Shown piece after piece: positions 44,096 to 54,195 of a stretch of DNA of 64,000 bases. This DNA comes from Flavobacteriaceae bacterium (GTDB lineage: Bacteria; Bacteroidota; Bacteroidia; Flavobacteriales; Flavobacteriaceae). Below the pieces are notes generated by a model, which did not search any database, was not told the DNA's origin, and worked only from the letters and a program-made list of their open reading frames with translations. The position numbers and the translations under genes were made by a program. Location: positions 62,001 to 126,000 of the forward strand of contig JASBUG010000006.1 in the NCBI GenBank assembly GCA_030148025.1, written 5' to 3'. Within the stretch, counting starts at the first letter, position 1. Every line of letters begins with the position of its first letter.

Positions 44096-45181
44096 CTAAA
44101 TTGGTAATTGCTTAGCACCAAATCCAATTCTATCACAAATATAGTGACCGTTTTGGCAATATGCAACTAACTCTGTATTAATGAATTTAAAAATGGCTTC
44201 TGCTTCATTTTCAGGATGCAATATATGTACATTGGCTCCTGCATCAAGTGTAAAACAAATATGTAATCCTGTTTCTTTTCTAAACTGCCATATCTTATTA
44301 ATGATCTCCAAAGTATTTGGTTTCATCAAAATAAAATACGGCATACTTGTCATCATCATTGCATGCAATGTTAATGCTTCACTTTCAACAATTGCAATAA
44401 ATTCATCAATGTCTCCACTTTTAAATACGTTGATAAGCTTCGAAAGGTTGTCGTGTGCTTGCTCAAAACGTTGCTCTGCAAACGGATGATCATGCATTAA
44501 ATTATGACCAACAGTGCTACTTACCTGCTTTTCTCCTTTATCAACCAACAGAATGGTATCGTGATAATTTTTAAAATTATCATGTACTTCAAAAGGATAT
44601 TTTACACCGAATAAATCTGAACTACCATTAATTTCCTGATGACTTCCCCACACAATTAGATCGCCTTCTAAACTTCTACAAGCGCTACCAGAACCTAATC
44701 GTGCTAAAAAAGAGGCCTTTTGCAAAAAGAATTCATCATTCATTTCTGGCACTAACTCTTTTTCAATACTCATTAAGCACAAAGCCAAGGCACTCATTCC
44801 AGATGCAGAAGACGCTATTCCTGAACTGTGTGGAAAGGAATTAGATGTGTCAATTGTAAAATGATACTCCTTTAAAAATGGAAGATATGCTTCAATTCGC
44901 TTAAAAAAGGTTTCTATTTTAGGCTTAAAATCATCTTTTTTGTCACCTTCTAAAAACACTTCAAAAGAAAATCCATTAGATGCTTCTTTCTTCTCAAAGG
45001 ACAGTAACGTAGTAGTTCTGCAAGCATCCAGTGTAAAACTAATAGAAGGGTTTGCAGGTATTTGATGTTCTTTCTTTCCCCAATATTTTACCAAAGCGAT
45101 ATTACTTGGTGAAGACCATTTAAAACTGCCTTTTTCTATTTGGCTGGTATATGGTTCAGGAATAAAATCTGGTTGGGTCAT
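44096..45181 (-). CDS. mvaD: Diphosphomevalonate decarboxylase
   Basis: A 361-aa GHMP-family enzyme that converts diphosphomevalonate to isopentenyl diphosphate. Seen are SNIALVKYWGKKEHQIPANPSIS near residue 25, the ATP loop FPHSSGIASSASGMSALAL, the block RLGSGSACRSLEGDLIVWG and FTLDAGANVHIL. I chose the ATG at 45181 (MTQPDF); an ATG at 45199 would overlap the DUF1697 gene by 16 bp. It is the third gene of a leftward run beginning with the LacI regulator. Confidence 0.94.
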   Translation of the reverse strand: MTQPDFIPEPYTSQIEKGSFKWSSPSNIALVKYWGKKEHQIPANPSISFTLDACRTTTLLSFEKKEASNGFSFEVFLEGDKKDDFKPKIETFFKRIEAYLPFLKEYHFTIDTSNSFPHSSGIASSASGMSALALCLMSIEKELVPEMNDEFFLQKASFLARLGSGSACRSLEGDLIVWGSHQEINGSSDLFGVKYPFEVHDNFKNYHDTILLVDKGEKQVSSTVGHNLMHDHPFAEQRFEQAHDNLSKLINVFKSGDIDEFIAIVESEALTLHAMMMTSMPYFILMKPNTLEIINKIWQFRKETGLHICFTLDAGANVHILHPENEAEAIFKFINTELVAYCQNGHYICDRIGFGAKQLPI

Positions 45182-45183
45182 AG

Positions 45184-45717
45184 TCAATATTCTGAGCACA
45201 AAGATAACAACTTCATCATAGTTTTATAATTTCTTGAGGTTGCTGTTGTTTTTAATTTTTTCTCAAAGAAGTTATTGCTGCATTTTGCTCTGCCATAACC
45301 TGTAGAACAATAAAAATAGATGCATGCTTCATCTATTATAAATTCTTCATTAGGATAGCTTATTTTTGAAACTGTATTAACTAATTCTTTATTAGGCACA
45401 TTAAAAAGTAAGGTGAAATAACTTTTCTCTTTCTTATTTTGATCAAAAGGGCAATCATCAAAAATTTGTTGAAATTCTTGAGGAGATTTGGCTAAAACAG
45501 ATACTTGAAACCCGAAATAATTTTCAATAGCCTGTTGTATTTTCAATGCTGTAACTTCAGCATCAAAAAGAGATCTCAATACTACATTACCACTTTGAAT
45601 ATATGTTTTTACATCTTGAAATCCATTTTTTTCCAGTAGACCTCTAAGCTCTGCCATTGGCACTTTTTTCTGCCCGCTAACATTAATTCCACGAAGTAAT
45701 ATTATAAAGGTATTCAT
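45184..45717 (-). CDS. DUF1697 protein
   Basis: A 177-aa cytoplasmic protein with the DUF1697 pattern: FIILLRGINVSGQKKVPMAELR, then YIQSGNVVLRS and TTATSRNYKTMMKLL at the end. DUF1697 is widespread and its function is not established. It overlaps the LacI-type gene by 4 bp and stops 2 bp before the mvaD start. Confidence 0.92.
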   Translation of the reverse strand: MNTFIILLRGINVSGQKKVPMAELRGLLEKNGFQDVKTYIQSGNVVLRSLFDAEVTALKIQQAIENYFGFQVSVLAKSPQEFQQIFDDCPFDQNKKEKSYFTLLFNVPNKELVNTVSKISYPNEEFIIDEACIYFYCSTGYGRAKCSNNFFEKKLKTTATSRNYKTMMKLLSLCSEY

Positions 45718-46748
45718 GAGCTTACTTTTACTGGTATGGTTGTGTCTCTTTCTACAATATGAGTTTCAATAAGCTTAATTTTTATAGGCTGTTCATTATC
45801 GCTTTCTAAGCGATTTATTAATAAACTTGTAGCTGTTGCACCCATTATCTCTCCATGCTGACTAATGGTAGATAGTCGAGGATTTGAATGTCTTGCTAAC
45901 ACTCCATTGGTAAACCCGATCGCAGAGAAATTTTCTGGAATTTTCATCCCTTTACGCAATGCGATCTTCATTGCCGCTAAAGCTACCTCTTCGTTTGTTG
46001 CTAAAATGGCATCAATAGAACCTTGTTCAAACAAGGGTTGTAACATAGACTCATAACCACTGTAATGATCTACTCTTGTATTTACAATAAGAGCATCATT
46101 AATTATAAGACCTGTTTCTAACAATCCTTCTTTGTAGCCTCTGTACAGATCCTGACTTACTTTTAAGTGAGATATTGCTGAGGCAAAGGCTATAGATTTA
46201 CAACCGCTATTCACCAATTGTTTTACTGCTATTTTTGCCGCTTCAAAATTATTGGTTATTACTTTATCACACATTATTTCATTTGCGACTCGATCAAACA
46301 TAACGACTGGCAAATTAAAATCGATTGTTTTTGAAAAATGACCAACATCTTGTTTCAGTTCGGTTTCTTCTGCCAAAGACACAATAAAGCCATCAACACT
46401 TCCATTAGATAACATTTCAAGTGTTTCTTTTTCTTTAGAGAACGAATCGTTGGTAATACATATAATGACTTTATAATTATGTTCTATAGCTGTTTTTTCT
46501 ATTCCTTTTAAAACCTGAGCATGAAAATAATTAAGCATATCGGGAATTAAGATCCCGATAGTTCGAGTACGACTATTTTTCAGACTTAAAGCATTAAGAT
46601 TAGGCTTATAATTAACACTTCGCGCATATTCTTGAATTTTAAATCGTGTTTCTTCACTTATTTCATCACTATTATTAAGTGCTTTTGAAACCGTAGAAAT
46701 CGAAACATTACATTGCTTTGCTATGTCTTTTAATGTGGTTTTTTTCAT
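45714..46748 (-). CDS. LacI-family transcription regulator
   Basis: A 344-aa regulator with a LacI DNA-binding head (TTLKDIAKQCNVSISTVSKALNNSDEISEETRFKI, residues 3-37), the hinge KPNLNALSLKNSRT and a periplasmic-binding-protein-like ligand domain (about 60-340, with RTIGILIPDMLNYFHAQVLKGIE). The effector sugar is unknown. It is coupled to DUF1697 and mvaD, which is odd for a sugar regulator; it may act on genes elsewhere. Confidence 0.93.
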   Translation of the reverse strand: MKKTTLKDIAKQCNVSISTVSKALNNSDEISEETRFKIQEYARSVNYKPNLNALSLKNSRTRTIGILIPDMLNYFHAQVLKGIEKTAIEHNYKVIICITNDSFSKEKETLEMLSNGSVDGFIVSLAEETELKQDVGHFSKTIDFNLPVVMFDRVANEIMCDKVITNNFEAAKIAVKQLVNSGCKSIAFASAISHLKVSQDLYRGYKEGLLETGLIINDALIVNTRVDHYSGYESMLQPLFEQGSIDAILATNEEVALAAMKIALRKGMKIPENFSAIGFTNGVLARHSNPRLSTISQHGEIMGATATSLLINRLESDNEQPIKIKLIETHIVERDTTIPVKVSS

Positions 46749-46792
46749 AAACCCAAATCATTTAAGATCGATTAAAATTAATAATATCCAAT

Positions 46793-48004
46793 TTATTTTG
46801 AAATATGTTGTGCTGCAATATAAGCACCAGTCCAGGCATTCTGAAAATTAAATCCTCCAGTAACAGCATCAATATTTAATACTTCGCCTGCAAAATATAA
46901 ACTTTCGTATAGTTTGCTTCTAAAGGTTTTAAAATCTATTTCTTTAAGCTCAACACCTCCCGCAGTTACAAACTCTTCTTTAAAAGTGCTTTTCCCATTA
47001 ACCGTGAATTCTGCATGTGTTAATTGTTGCACCAAACCTTCCAACTGTTCTCTGTTTATATCGGCCCATCGTAACTCTTTAGAAATATGTGATGCTAAAA
47101 CCAACTGTTGCCATAGTCTTTTAGGTAGTTCAAACTGTGCAGAATTGTAAATTGTTTTTCTTGAAAGTTGTGCTTTAGATGCTTTCAAAGTTTCTAAACA
47201 AGAGTCTTTATCAATGCTGATAAAATTAACCGCAATTTTAAATTTATAATTCCGCCTTGCTAATTCTAATGCTCCAAATGCCGATAGTTTTAATATAGAA
47301 GGGGCACTCATTCCAACATGAGTAACAAGCAACGGTCCTTCAGATTCTAACTGACTATCCAAAACTTTAACTGTGGCATGTTTAGCAACGACCCCTGGAA
47401 TACTCTTAATTCTTTGGTCGTTAATATTAAACGTAAATAATGACGGAACCGGACTTACTATGGAATGCCCTAAATTTTGAAGCATGCCCCATACTTTAAC
47501 ATTGCTACCAGAAGTTACCAAAAGCTTCTTTGCAAAAAACAAGTCTTGCTGCGTTGCAATATTCCAAATATCATTCTCAAATTCAATACTCTTAACAGCT
47601 TGATTTTTTAAAACCTCAACACCTAATTTATGAGTCTCATTTAAAAAGCAATCAATAATGGTTTGAGAAGAATTAGTGACTGGAAACATTCTGCCATCAT
47701 CTTCTATTTTTAAGGTCACACCTCTTTCTTCAAACCAGCCAATAGTATCGCCAGTCATAAACTTATGAAACGGTCCCAACAATTCTTTTTCACCTCTAGG
47801 GTAATATTTCACCAATTCTCTTGGGTCGAATTCGGCATGAGTTACATTACACCTTCCTCCTCCAGAAACTTTCACTTTTGTGAGCACTTCTTTACCTCGC
47901 TCAAGAATAGCTACCTTTAAATCAGGGTTTAATTGAGCGATGTTAATAGCACCAAAAAAGCCTGCTGCACCGCCTCCAATTATTATAACGTCGTAATGCT
48001 TCAT
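46793..48004 (-). CDS. HI0933/BaiN-like FAD-dependent oxidoreductase
   Basis: A 403-aa flavoprotein. FAD motif VIIGGGAAGFFGAINIAQLNP at the N-terminus, then KVKVSGGGRCNVTHAEFDP (family signature near residue 45), and the C-terminal FYFAGEVLNIDAVTGGFNFQNAWTGAYIA. These three blocks define the HI0933-like group (BaiN, aminoacetone oxidase-like), whose reactions are mostly unknown. It is divergent from the next gene, with only 43 bp between starts. Confidence 0.92.
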   Translation of the reverse strand: MKHYDVIIIGGGAAGFFGAINIAQLNPDLKVAILERGKEVLTKVKVSGGGRCNVTHAEFDPRELVKYYPRGEKELLGPFHKFMTGDTIGWFEERGVTLKIEDDGRMFPVTNSSQTIIDCFLNETHKLGVEVLKNQAVKSIEFENDIWNIATQQDLFFAKKLLVTSGSNVKVWGMLQNLGHSIVSPVPSLFTFNINDQRIKSIPGVVAKHATVKVLDSQLESEGPLLVTHVGMSAPSILKLSAFGALELARRNYKFKIAVNFISIDKDSCLETLKASKAQLSRKTIYNSAQFELPKRLWQQLVLASHISKELRWADINREQLEGLVQQLTHAEFTVNGKSTFKEEFVTAGGVELKEIDFKTFRSKLYESLYFAGEVLNIDAVTGGFNFQNAWTGAYIAAQHISK

Positions 48005-48047
48005 ATAAATTAAAACTGCGTAAATTTAGCATTATAATTTAGGTTTG

Positions 48048-48884
48048 ATGAAAAGACTTTTCTTAATTATTTGTTTTATTACTTTTTGCTGTAGTACAGG
48101 ATCGTTAAAAGTTATTATGGATGTTCCTTCTGAATTAAAAGAAGTCTCTGGATTAGAAGTAAGTGATAGCATATTCTGGATGGTAAACGATAGTGGTAAT
48201 GCACCCTTTCTATACGGTTTAAATAATAAAGGTGCTATAATAAAAGCTCTAAAAATAAACGCTAAAAATCGTGATTGGGAAGACCTCACCACAGATCCAG
48301 AGGGTAATATTTATATTGGCAATTTTGGCAATAATAGTAACAGTAGTAAACAACTTTCTATCCTAAAGATTTTAAAAAAAGACCTTAATTCAAAAAGTGC
48401 TATTACGCCAGAAGTTATTGCGTTTAAATATCCTAACCAAAAACGATTTCCTCCCAAAAAAAATAAACGCCATTTTGATTGTGAAGCCTTCTTTTTTTAC
48501 AAAGACAGTTTATACTTATTCACTAAAAGCAGATCACCAAAGGAAAGATCAAAAACTAACTTATATAGCTTGCCTGCCAAAGCAGGACAATATGACGCGC
48601 AACACTTGGACACTTTTAATACTTGTAATAAATCTGGTTGTTGGGTAACATCTGCAGATATTAACAAGGCTGGAAATAAAATTGCCTTACTAGCTGAAAA
48701 TAATCTATTTGTTTTTACCGATTTTGAAGGAAGCAACTTTTTTAAAGGAGCTGTTAACCGTTATGATTTTGATTACAAATCGCAAAAAGAAAGTGTTTGT
48801 TTTAAAAATGATAGCATCTTATATATTGCTGATGAGTTTGTAGGTGTAAGTGGTGGAAATGTTTACGAGTTCCCTATAAAATAA
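48048..48884 (+). CDS. Propeller-like lipoprotein of unknown function
   Basis: A 278-aa protein whose N-terminus (MKRLFLIICFITFCCSTGS) looks like a lipoprotein signal with Cys 15 or 16. The body has repeated segments like GLEVSDSIFWMVNDSGN, EDLTTDPEGNIYIGNFGNN and ILYIADEFVG, consistent with a beta-propeller. No catalytic residues were recognised. I chose the ATG at 48048 over the TTG three bases earlier. It converges with the tesB gene. Confidence 0.72.
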   Translation: MKRLFLIICFITFCCSTGSLKVIMDVPSELKEVSGLEVSDSIFWMVNDSGNAPFLYGLNNKGAIIKALKINAKNRDWEDLTTDPEGNIYIGNFGNNSNSSKQLSILKILKKDLNSKSAITPEVIAFKYPNQKRFPPKKNKRHFDCEAFFFYKDSLYLFTKSRSPKERSKTNLYSLPAKAGQYDAQHLDTFNTCNKSGCWVTSADINKAGNKIALLAENNLFVFTDFEGSNFFKGAVNRYDFDYKSQKESVCFKNDSILYIADEFVGVSGGNVYEFPIK

Positions 48885-48897
48885 TGTCTTTTACATA

Positions 48898-49758
48898 TTA
48901 CATAGGACGCATTAATCCTTCCTGAGTAACAGAGGCCACTAACTCTCCTGTTCTGGTATAAATATTACCTGTACAAAAGCCGCGTGCATTCATAGTGCTT
49001 GGTGATTCCATAGAAAACAACATCCAATCATCAAAATCGAAATCTCTGAAATACCACATTGAGTGGTCTAAACTGGCTGTCATTGTATTACCCCAATGTG
49101 CCTTACTACCATGTCTATGCAATGCTACACTTAAAATATTATAATCAGATATATAAGTAAGTATTTGTTGCTTTGTTGGCAGATCTAAACCGTTTGCCTC
49201 GCCTCTTAATTTAAACCATATACTAGAGTGAGGAGGCATATCTTTCGCTTCTAATGGGTTAGGCGGATCAATAGGTTTAAACTCAACTGGACGTGGTATT
49301 TCTAAAAAGTTTTTCATTTTTTTAGGTAAAAAATCACCAAATTGTTCTAGTATATCGTCCCAGCTTAACAGTTCTTCAGGTTGTGTGATCTTGGTTGTTA
49401 TATCAATTTGATGGTCATAACCAGTTTCCCTTTTATGAAAAGAAGCCGCTAAAATAAAGATGATCTTATCGTTTTGATGTGCTGTAACACGACGCGTTGA
49501 AAAACTTCCGCCATCTCTAATAATACTAACATTATAGGTAATAGGTAACTCTAAATTTCCCGCTTCTAAAAAATAAGAATGCATAGAATGCAAAATTCTG
49601 TTATTAGTAATAGTCTTATAAGCAGCATTTAAGGCTTGAGCTAATACTTGGCCTCCAAAAACATTTGGACTACCCACTGTTTTACTTATGCCATTAAAGT
49701 GATTTTTATTTATTTCCTGAAGTACTAATATGTTTAATAGATCTTGAGCTGTGTGCAT
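48898..49758 (-). CDS. tesB: Acyl-CoA thioesterase II
   Basis: A 286-aa double-hotdog thioesterase that releases fatty acids from acyl-CoA. It shows VFGGQVLAQALNAAYKT at the start of the first hotdog, HSMHSYFLEAGN, RRVTAHQN and, in the second half, ASLDHSMWYFRDFDFDDWMLFSMESPSTMNARGFCTGNIYTRTGELVASVTQEGLMR. The length and motifs match TesB. It runs leftwards from 49758 and ends 14 bp from the convergent lipoprotein gene. Confidence 0.94.
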   Translation of the reverse strand: MHTAQDLLNILVLQEINKNHFNGISKTVGSPNVFGGQVLAQALNAAYKTITNNRILHSMHSYFLEAGNLELPITYNVSIIRDGGSFSTRRVTAHQNDKIIFILAASFHKRETGYDHQIDITTKITQPEELLSWDDILEQFGDFLPKKMKNFLEIPRPVEFKPIDPPNPLEAKDMPPHSSIWFKLRGEANGLDLPTKQQILTYISDYNILSVALHRHGSKAHWGNTMTASLDHSMWYFRDFDFDDWMLFSMESPSTMNARGFCTGNIYTRTGELVASVTQEGLMRPM

Positions 49759-49788
49759 GGTGTATCTTTGAGGAGGCGAAAATAAACA

Positions 49789-50457
49789 TTATTCTTTTAC
49801 GCTGTGTCTTATATATTTCTCTACTACTACTGCAGTAATAATTACCGTATAAAACTGCCCTATCAAGCCCACTAGAATAGCCGCTTTTTGAGCTATAGGT
49901 GTCACTGGAACTATTTCGCCATAACCAATAGTAAGCATGGTAATATAACTGTAATACAATAGAGAATCGAGCTTTTCAAGCAATGAATACCCTTCAATAA
50001 GAACCCCTTGAAAAGATTCAGGCTGATACAACTCAATAGAAGTAAACATAAAAAAGGCGATAAACCCAAGCGACACATAACCGCTCATTAAACCAACAAT
50101 TACTTTACGGTTTACTCTTTTAGCATCCCAAACCTGTTTAATTATACTTATTGATACTGTCACATAAAACAAGAAATACATACTAAATCGTATAAGCATA
50201 TTATTCTCAATTTGATTACGTTGCAACGCATCAATCCCATAAACCATTAGAGAGCCCACAAATAATATAATATACATCCAAAACAAAAATTTATGTTTTG
50301 CGATTAATAATATTCCAGCACCAATATTGATAAGAAAAAGAATTGGCATTAATTTTTCTTCAAAAAACACCATGGGAAACACTAAAGACCCAAACAAAAT
50401 TGCCAATTGGCTAAAAAAGAAAAATGAGAACCGGTTTTTATATAATTGTTTTAACAT
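49789..50457 (-). CDS. Two-pore-domain-like potassium channel (Ion_trans_2)
   Basis: A 222-aa inner-membrane protein. Hydrophobic N-terminal helices (about 10-150) are followed by a pore loop and selectivity filter MLTIGYGEIVPVTP near residue 177, and a last helix AAILVGLIGQFYTVIITAVVVEKYI. TIGYG is the K+ filter signature. No cytoplasmic RCK domain is encoded here. It is 8 bp downstream of the large phosphoesterase gene. Confidence 0.9.
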   Translation of the reverse strand: MLKQLYKNRFSFFFFSQLAILFGSLVFPMVFFEEKLMPILFLINIGAGILLIAKHKFLFWMYIILFVGSLMVYGIDALQRNQIENNMLIRFSMYFLFYVTVSISIIKQVWDAKRVNRKVIVGLMSGYVSLGFIAFFMFTSIELYQPESFQGVLIEGYSLLEKLDSLLYYSYITMLTIGYGEIVPVTPIAQKAAILVGLIGQFYTVIITAVVVEKYIRHSVKE

Positions 50458-50465
50458 AAAATATT

Positions 50466-53400
50466 TTAAAATCCGAAGCCTAGTTTAAATGCTAAGCGCA
50501 ATCCGTCATCACTATTGAATGCAGAAAGATTGCCTGTTATCATGTTGGCACCGTTAAAAAAGATACCGCCTCCAAACGAATTATTCCATTTATTGGAATT
50601 ATCTCCTTCTACCCAAACACGACCATAATCGATCCCGCCATAAAATCCAATATTTAAAGGGAGTAATCCTGTTTTTAACTTTCTTAAATTTAATCTTAAA
50701 TCGGTTGTTTGGTAAAATGCATTCTTTCCTGTAAAACGCTGATTTCTGTAACCTCGTAATCCGTTATCTGCTCCTAAACTTGCTGCCTGATAAAATTCAA
50801 ATCCATCACCTAAAGTTACATGTCCTTTAACTTTTGTGGCTAATACTAATTGTCCGCTAGGAATTAATTTATAATCGAAAGCCAATGAAGATATCACATA
50901 ACCAAAGCCTTTGGTAGTACTCACATTGTTTTTGTATCCTGTTTCCAGATCGAACATCATTCCTAACGTAGGAAACGCATCATTATCTCTGTTTTCAAAA
51001 CGATAGTTTGCATTTAAGCCATAAAAATCTTGCTTATCAAACACAGAACTTGACACGGCATTTGGTGTTGAAATATAACGCCCTTGTGTGTCTTGAACCT
51101 CGTTACTTTCATAAAAAATTCCTGCCTTAAAACTAGCTCCCTGCACACCACGATAAACCAAAGATGGCGCTACTTTAAATGTCCTGATCTTTACACGATT
51201 ATAATCAAGATCAACATCTAACCCGTCATTTTCTTCTGCTTCCGGATTTGATGTTTTATTACCAAATCCAAAGAAGTTAACACTATAATTTGGGCTGGTG
51301 AAAACAGTTTCTAAATTTAAATTCCATGATCCAATTACATTTGCAAAATCTCCAATATAGCTTAATTCAAAACCATTAGTTGCAAAATAATAGGCTCCAG
51401 AAATTATATGATTTGACGTATAAGGATTTCGCTCAAAACCGTACGTTTTATACGTATTTACAAAACCTAATTTAAAGCCATCATCAGGATTGGCACCTAA
51501 TGACGGAATAAATTGATTGGAATTATAACTTGGTTTTTTATAATTATAGACATTTGTCTCATAATCGTCTGTTAGCTTTTTCCTTCCTTTATCTGTTACA
51601 AATGTGTTTTTCTTAGAAAGGTAATCGTACACTTTTATTTTATGACCATTTTCAATATTATAGGTATCATTATTCTGACCGCCAATAAGCCTTACTTTAA
51701 TTAAATTACTTCCTTTACCAGAAACTTTAAATACATCTTTGTCATCCAATCCATAGATCCATATTTCTTTAGTTTCTAAGTCAGAAAATGTTCGCTCATA
51801 AAAGGTATCACCTTTTTTACCATCTTTAATTCTAAATCCTGAAATTCTTGTTTGTTTTCCTTGTCTTTGAACTTCAAACAGATCGTCCTTATCGGTTCCT
51901 CTTACAATTACATATTTGTTAACATGTTTGAAATACTGATCAGATATTTTTTGAAGATTTGCACGCCTACCAATTAACTTTGCTCTTATCTCATCAATCG
52001 TTTTATCGGCAACCTCTTGAGGAAAGTGCTTAAAAGCCTGATCTATAACTTCATTGGTTAAATTATCTACAATATGTTTTGCCTGTGTTGACCATTCCTG
52101 CCTATTTGATTTGTTAATTAAAGCAACGTCTAAAGGATAAGGTTCTAAATTAAACCATTTAGGGCTTTTAAGCTCTTCATCGTATGATTTCATTAAACGT
52201 AATGCTGGTAGCACTGTGGTTGCGAAGCTTAATAATGTACCATCCGCCATAATAGAAAATGCCTGATCTCTATCTCTTGGCATGGGTCTGTAAACTGTTT
52301 TTTTCCCTTCTTTAAACTTTGCCCAACGCCATTGATCTTCATGCCTATCCCAGTCACCTATAAGCATATCGAATAATCGTGCTCTTATATAAGCTTTTTC
52401 ATCTACAATATTGTCTTCATCTTTTCGCAATTCTAATAGCATGTCATGAGTACTAATTAACTCATTAGAAAATCCAAAACTAACCTTATCTCCATGATCA
52501 TCTGCAGCACGTTCTTCGATCATATACAATTCATCTCCAAACAAACTATTATAATCACCAAGCGATCTTTGTTTGGGAACATAATACAATTTAGGGTTGG
52601 TATGCATAACTCCAACAGCATTAGCTAAAGTTGCAATAGTAAAAGGCGCATAAGGGTGAGAACCTGTAAAGACATCCAATAACAAACCTTCGGTATAAGT
52701 GTCGCTCAAGTGGCTTTTAATATACTGGTCTTTAAACGCTACTGCTTGCAAATATTGTACGGCGTTTTTACGTAGTGCCCGCATAACATATTCCCTTCCT
52801 TTTGCATCTTCCAATCGTAAAGATCTTGATTGATTACCTCCACCAACTCTCGTTGGCTTTAAACCTCCAAAAAGAGTATCTAGATTTACAGTAGGTGCTA
52901 AGACTTCAGTACTATAATATTTTCTATAGCGTTCACCCCATAGTGCTTTAAAAAACCCGCTCTTTTGCGTTTCTTCTTTGGTATATATAGATGCTTTTTT
53001 TGAAGCATCAAATTTTGTAGAATAAGAAGTATTCACACTATTTAATGTTGCAGGTCTTACTTCAGTTTGATAGACAATTTTATTTTCTTTAGCAGAATAA
53101 AATCTAACATAGGTTGAACCATCGGTAAAAACATCTAATCTGGCATATCCTGGTGTGCGATATGAAAACTCACCGCCATCAATATTTCTAGTAGGAGTAA
53201 GTTTTGCTCCAGACCCACTCACAATTTGCGGGATATTCTTTTTAACTATATACTGTAAATTATGATCGTGGCCAGATACAAAAATGACCTTGTCATTTTC
53301 TTGCGATAAGGTAATTAAGCGTTTTTTAAACTCGCGATATACTTTGTTTTGATCATCTACATTGGCAACACCTCCAGTTTTTCTAATTACATTTTTTAGT

Positions 53401-54146
53401 GTCCCTAAAACCGGTAACGGCTTCATATGGCTTTTAAATGAATACTGCCCACCATGATTTCCATTAGTAAATAACGGATTATGAACCGCAATAATTGTAG
53501 TTTTTCCTCTAGCTTTCTTAATCTGACTCTCTACTTCATCAAAGAATAATGCACGTGTTTTAATATCGCATTCATCATTTATGGTTGGGTGCTTGTCCCA
53601 ATTGGTGATATACCATTGCGAGTCAAGAATGATCAATACTATGTCATCTGAAATATTAACCTTTTCAATTGGGCATCCATTCTCTGGTAAAAATGTGTTT
53701 TTACCTAAAGCATCTTCGATATATCTTTCCTGACGCTTCAAGCCCTTAATTCCTGAATACCAATCATGATTCCCTGGCACAAAAACTGTCTTCCCCTTAA
53801 ATCCTTTTACAGCTTCAATTTGAACATCCAAACGGTGTTCTGCAAGTTTTCTGTGCTCATGCTCTTTTTTTGGCATTCCTGCTTCATATATATTATCTCC
53901 TAAAAAAATGGCGGTGCTGTTTTTTGAAGCTTTGTTTAATTCGTCTTTAAATGCTTCAAGCGCCAGTGTTGTTTTGTTTATTTTAGCATTTCCAGCATCT
54001 CCAATTACATAAAATGAATGTTCTATTTCTTTGTCGTTTGGAAAGGTTTTAGGATAGTTTACGTCTTTATATTGAGGTTTATAAGTTGCGCAAGCACTTA
54101 TTAATAACATTGAAAAAATTAAAATGAATGGTTGCTTAAATCTCAT
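50466..54146 (-). CDS. Metallophosphoesterase fused to an outer-membrane barrel
   Basis: A 1226-aa lipoprotein (lipobox ISAC). Residues about 40-330 are a calcineurin-like phosphoesterase: VIGDAGNAK, FLGDNIYEAG, FVPGNHDWYSG, AVHNPLFTNG and VSGHDHNLQYI supply all five metal and catalytic blocks. The middle part (about 420-700) contains MLIGDWDRHEDQWRWAKFKEG and PMPRDRDQAF, a kinase-like arrangement of Asp and His. The C-terminal 350 residues form a surface-antigen-type barrel ending LRLAFKLGFGF. Similar three-part proteins occur in other Bacteroidota, and their substrates are unknown. It is the largest gene in the window. Confidence 0.85.
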   Translation of the reverse strand: MRFKQPFILIFSMLLISACATYKPQYKDVNYPKTFPNDKEIEHSFYVIGDAGNAKINKTTLALEAFKDELNKASKNSTAIFLGDNIYEAGMPKKEHEHRKLAEHRLDVQIEAVKGFKGKTVFVPGNHDWYSGIKGLKRQERYIEDALGKNTFLPENGCPIEKVNISDDIVLIILDSQWYITNWDKHPTINDECDIKTRALFFDEVESQIKKARGKTTIIAVHNPLFTNGNHGGQYSFKSHMKPLPVLGTLKNVIRKTGGVANVDDQNKVYREFKKRLITLSQENDKVIFVSGHDHNLQYIVKKNIPQIVSGSGAKLTPTRNIDGGEFSYRTPGYARLDVFTDGSTYVRFYSAKENKIVYQTEVRPATLNSVNTSYSTKFDASKKASIYTKEETQKSGFFKALWGERYRKYYSTEVLAPTVNLDTLFGGLKPTRVGGGNQSRSLRLEDAKGREYVMRALRKNAVQYLQAVAFKDQYIKSHLSDTYTEGLLLDVFTGSHPYAPFTIATLANAVGVMHTNPKLYYVPKQRSLGDYNSLFGDELYMIEERAADDHGDKVSFGFSNELISTHDMLLELRKDEDNIVDEKAYIRARLFDMLIGDWDRHEDQWRWAKFKEGKKTVYRPMPRDRDQAFSIMADGTLLSFATTVLPALRLMKSYDEELKSPKWFNLEPYPLDVALINKSNRQEWSTQAKHIVDNLTNEVIDQAFKHFPQEVADKTIDEIRAKLIGRRANLQKISDQYFKHVNKYVIVRGTDKDDLFEVQRQGKQTRISGFRIKDGKKGDTFYERTFSDLETKEIWIYGLDDKDVFKVSGKGSNLIKVRLIGGQNNDTYNIENGHKIKVYDYLSKKNTFVTDKGRKKLTDDYETNVYNYKKPSYNSNQFIPSLGANPDDGFKLGFVNTYKTYGFERNPYTSNHIISGAYYFATNGFELSYIGDFANVIGSWNLNLETVFTSPNYSVNFFGFGNKTSNPEAEENDGLDVDLDYNRVKIRTFKVAPSLVYRGVQGASFKAGIFYESNEVQDTQGRYISTPNAVSSSVFDKQDFYGLNANYRFENRDNDAFPTLGMMFDLETGYKNNVSTTKGFGYVISSLAFDYKLIPSGQLVLATKVKGHVTLGDGFEFYQAASLGADNGLRGYRNQRFTGKNAFYQTTDLRLNLRKLKTGLLPLNIGFYGGIDYGRVWVEGDNSNKWNNSFGGGIFFNGANMITGNLSAFNSDDGLRLAFKLGFGF

Positions 54147-54195
54147 AACAATGGATAAATAACTATTTTAGTAAAAATAATTCTTTTTAAACTAA

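Noticed and set aside
48032..48292. Open frame on the minus strand over the start of the propeller-like lipoprotein gene
   Set aside because: It spans the divergent promoter region and the signal peptide of the real gene, with no family match.
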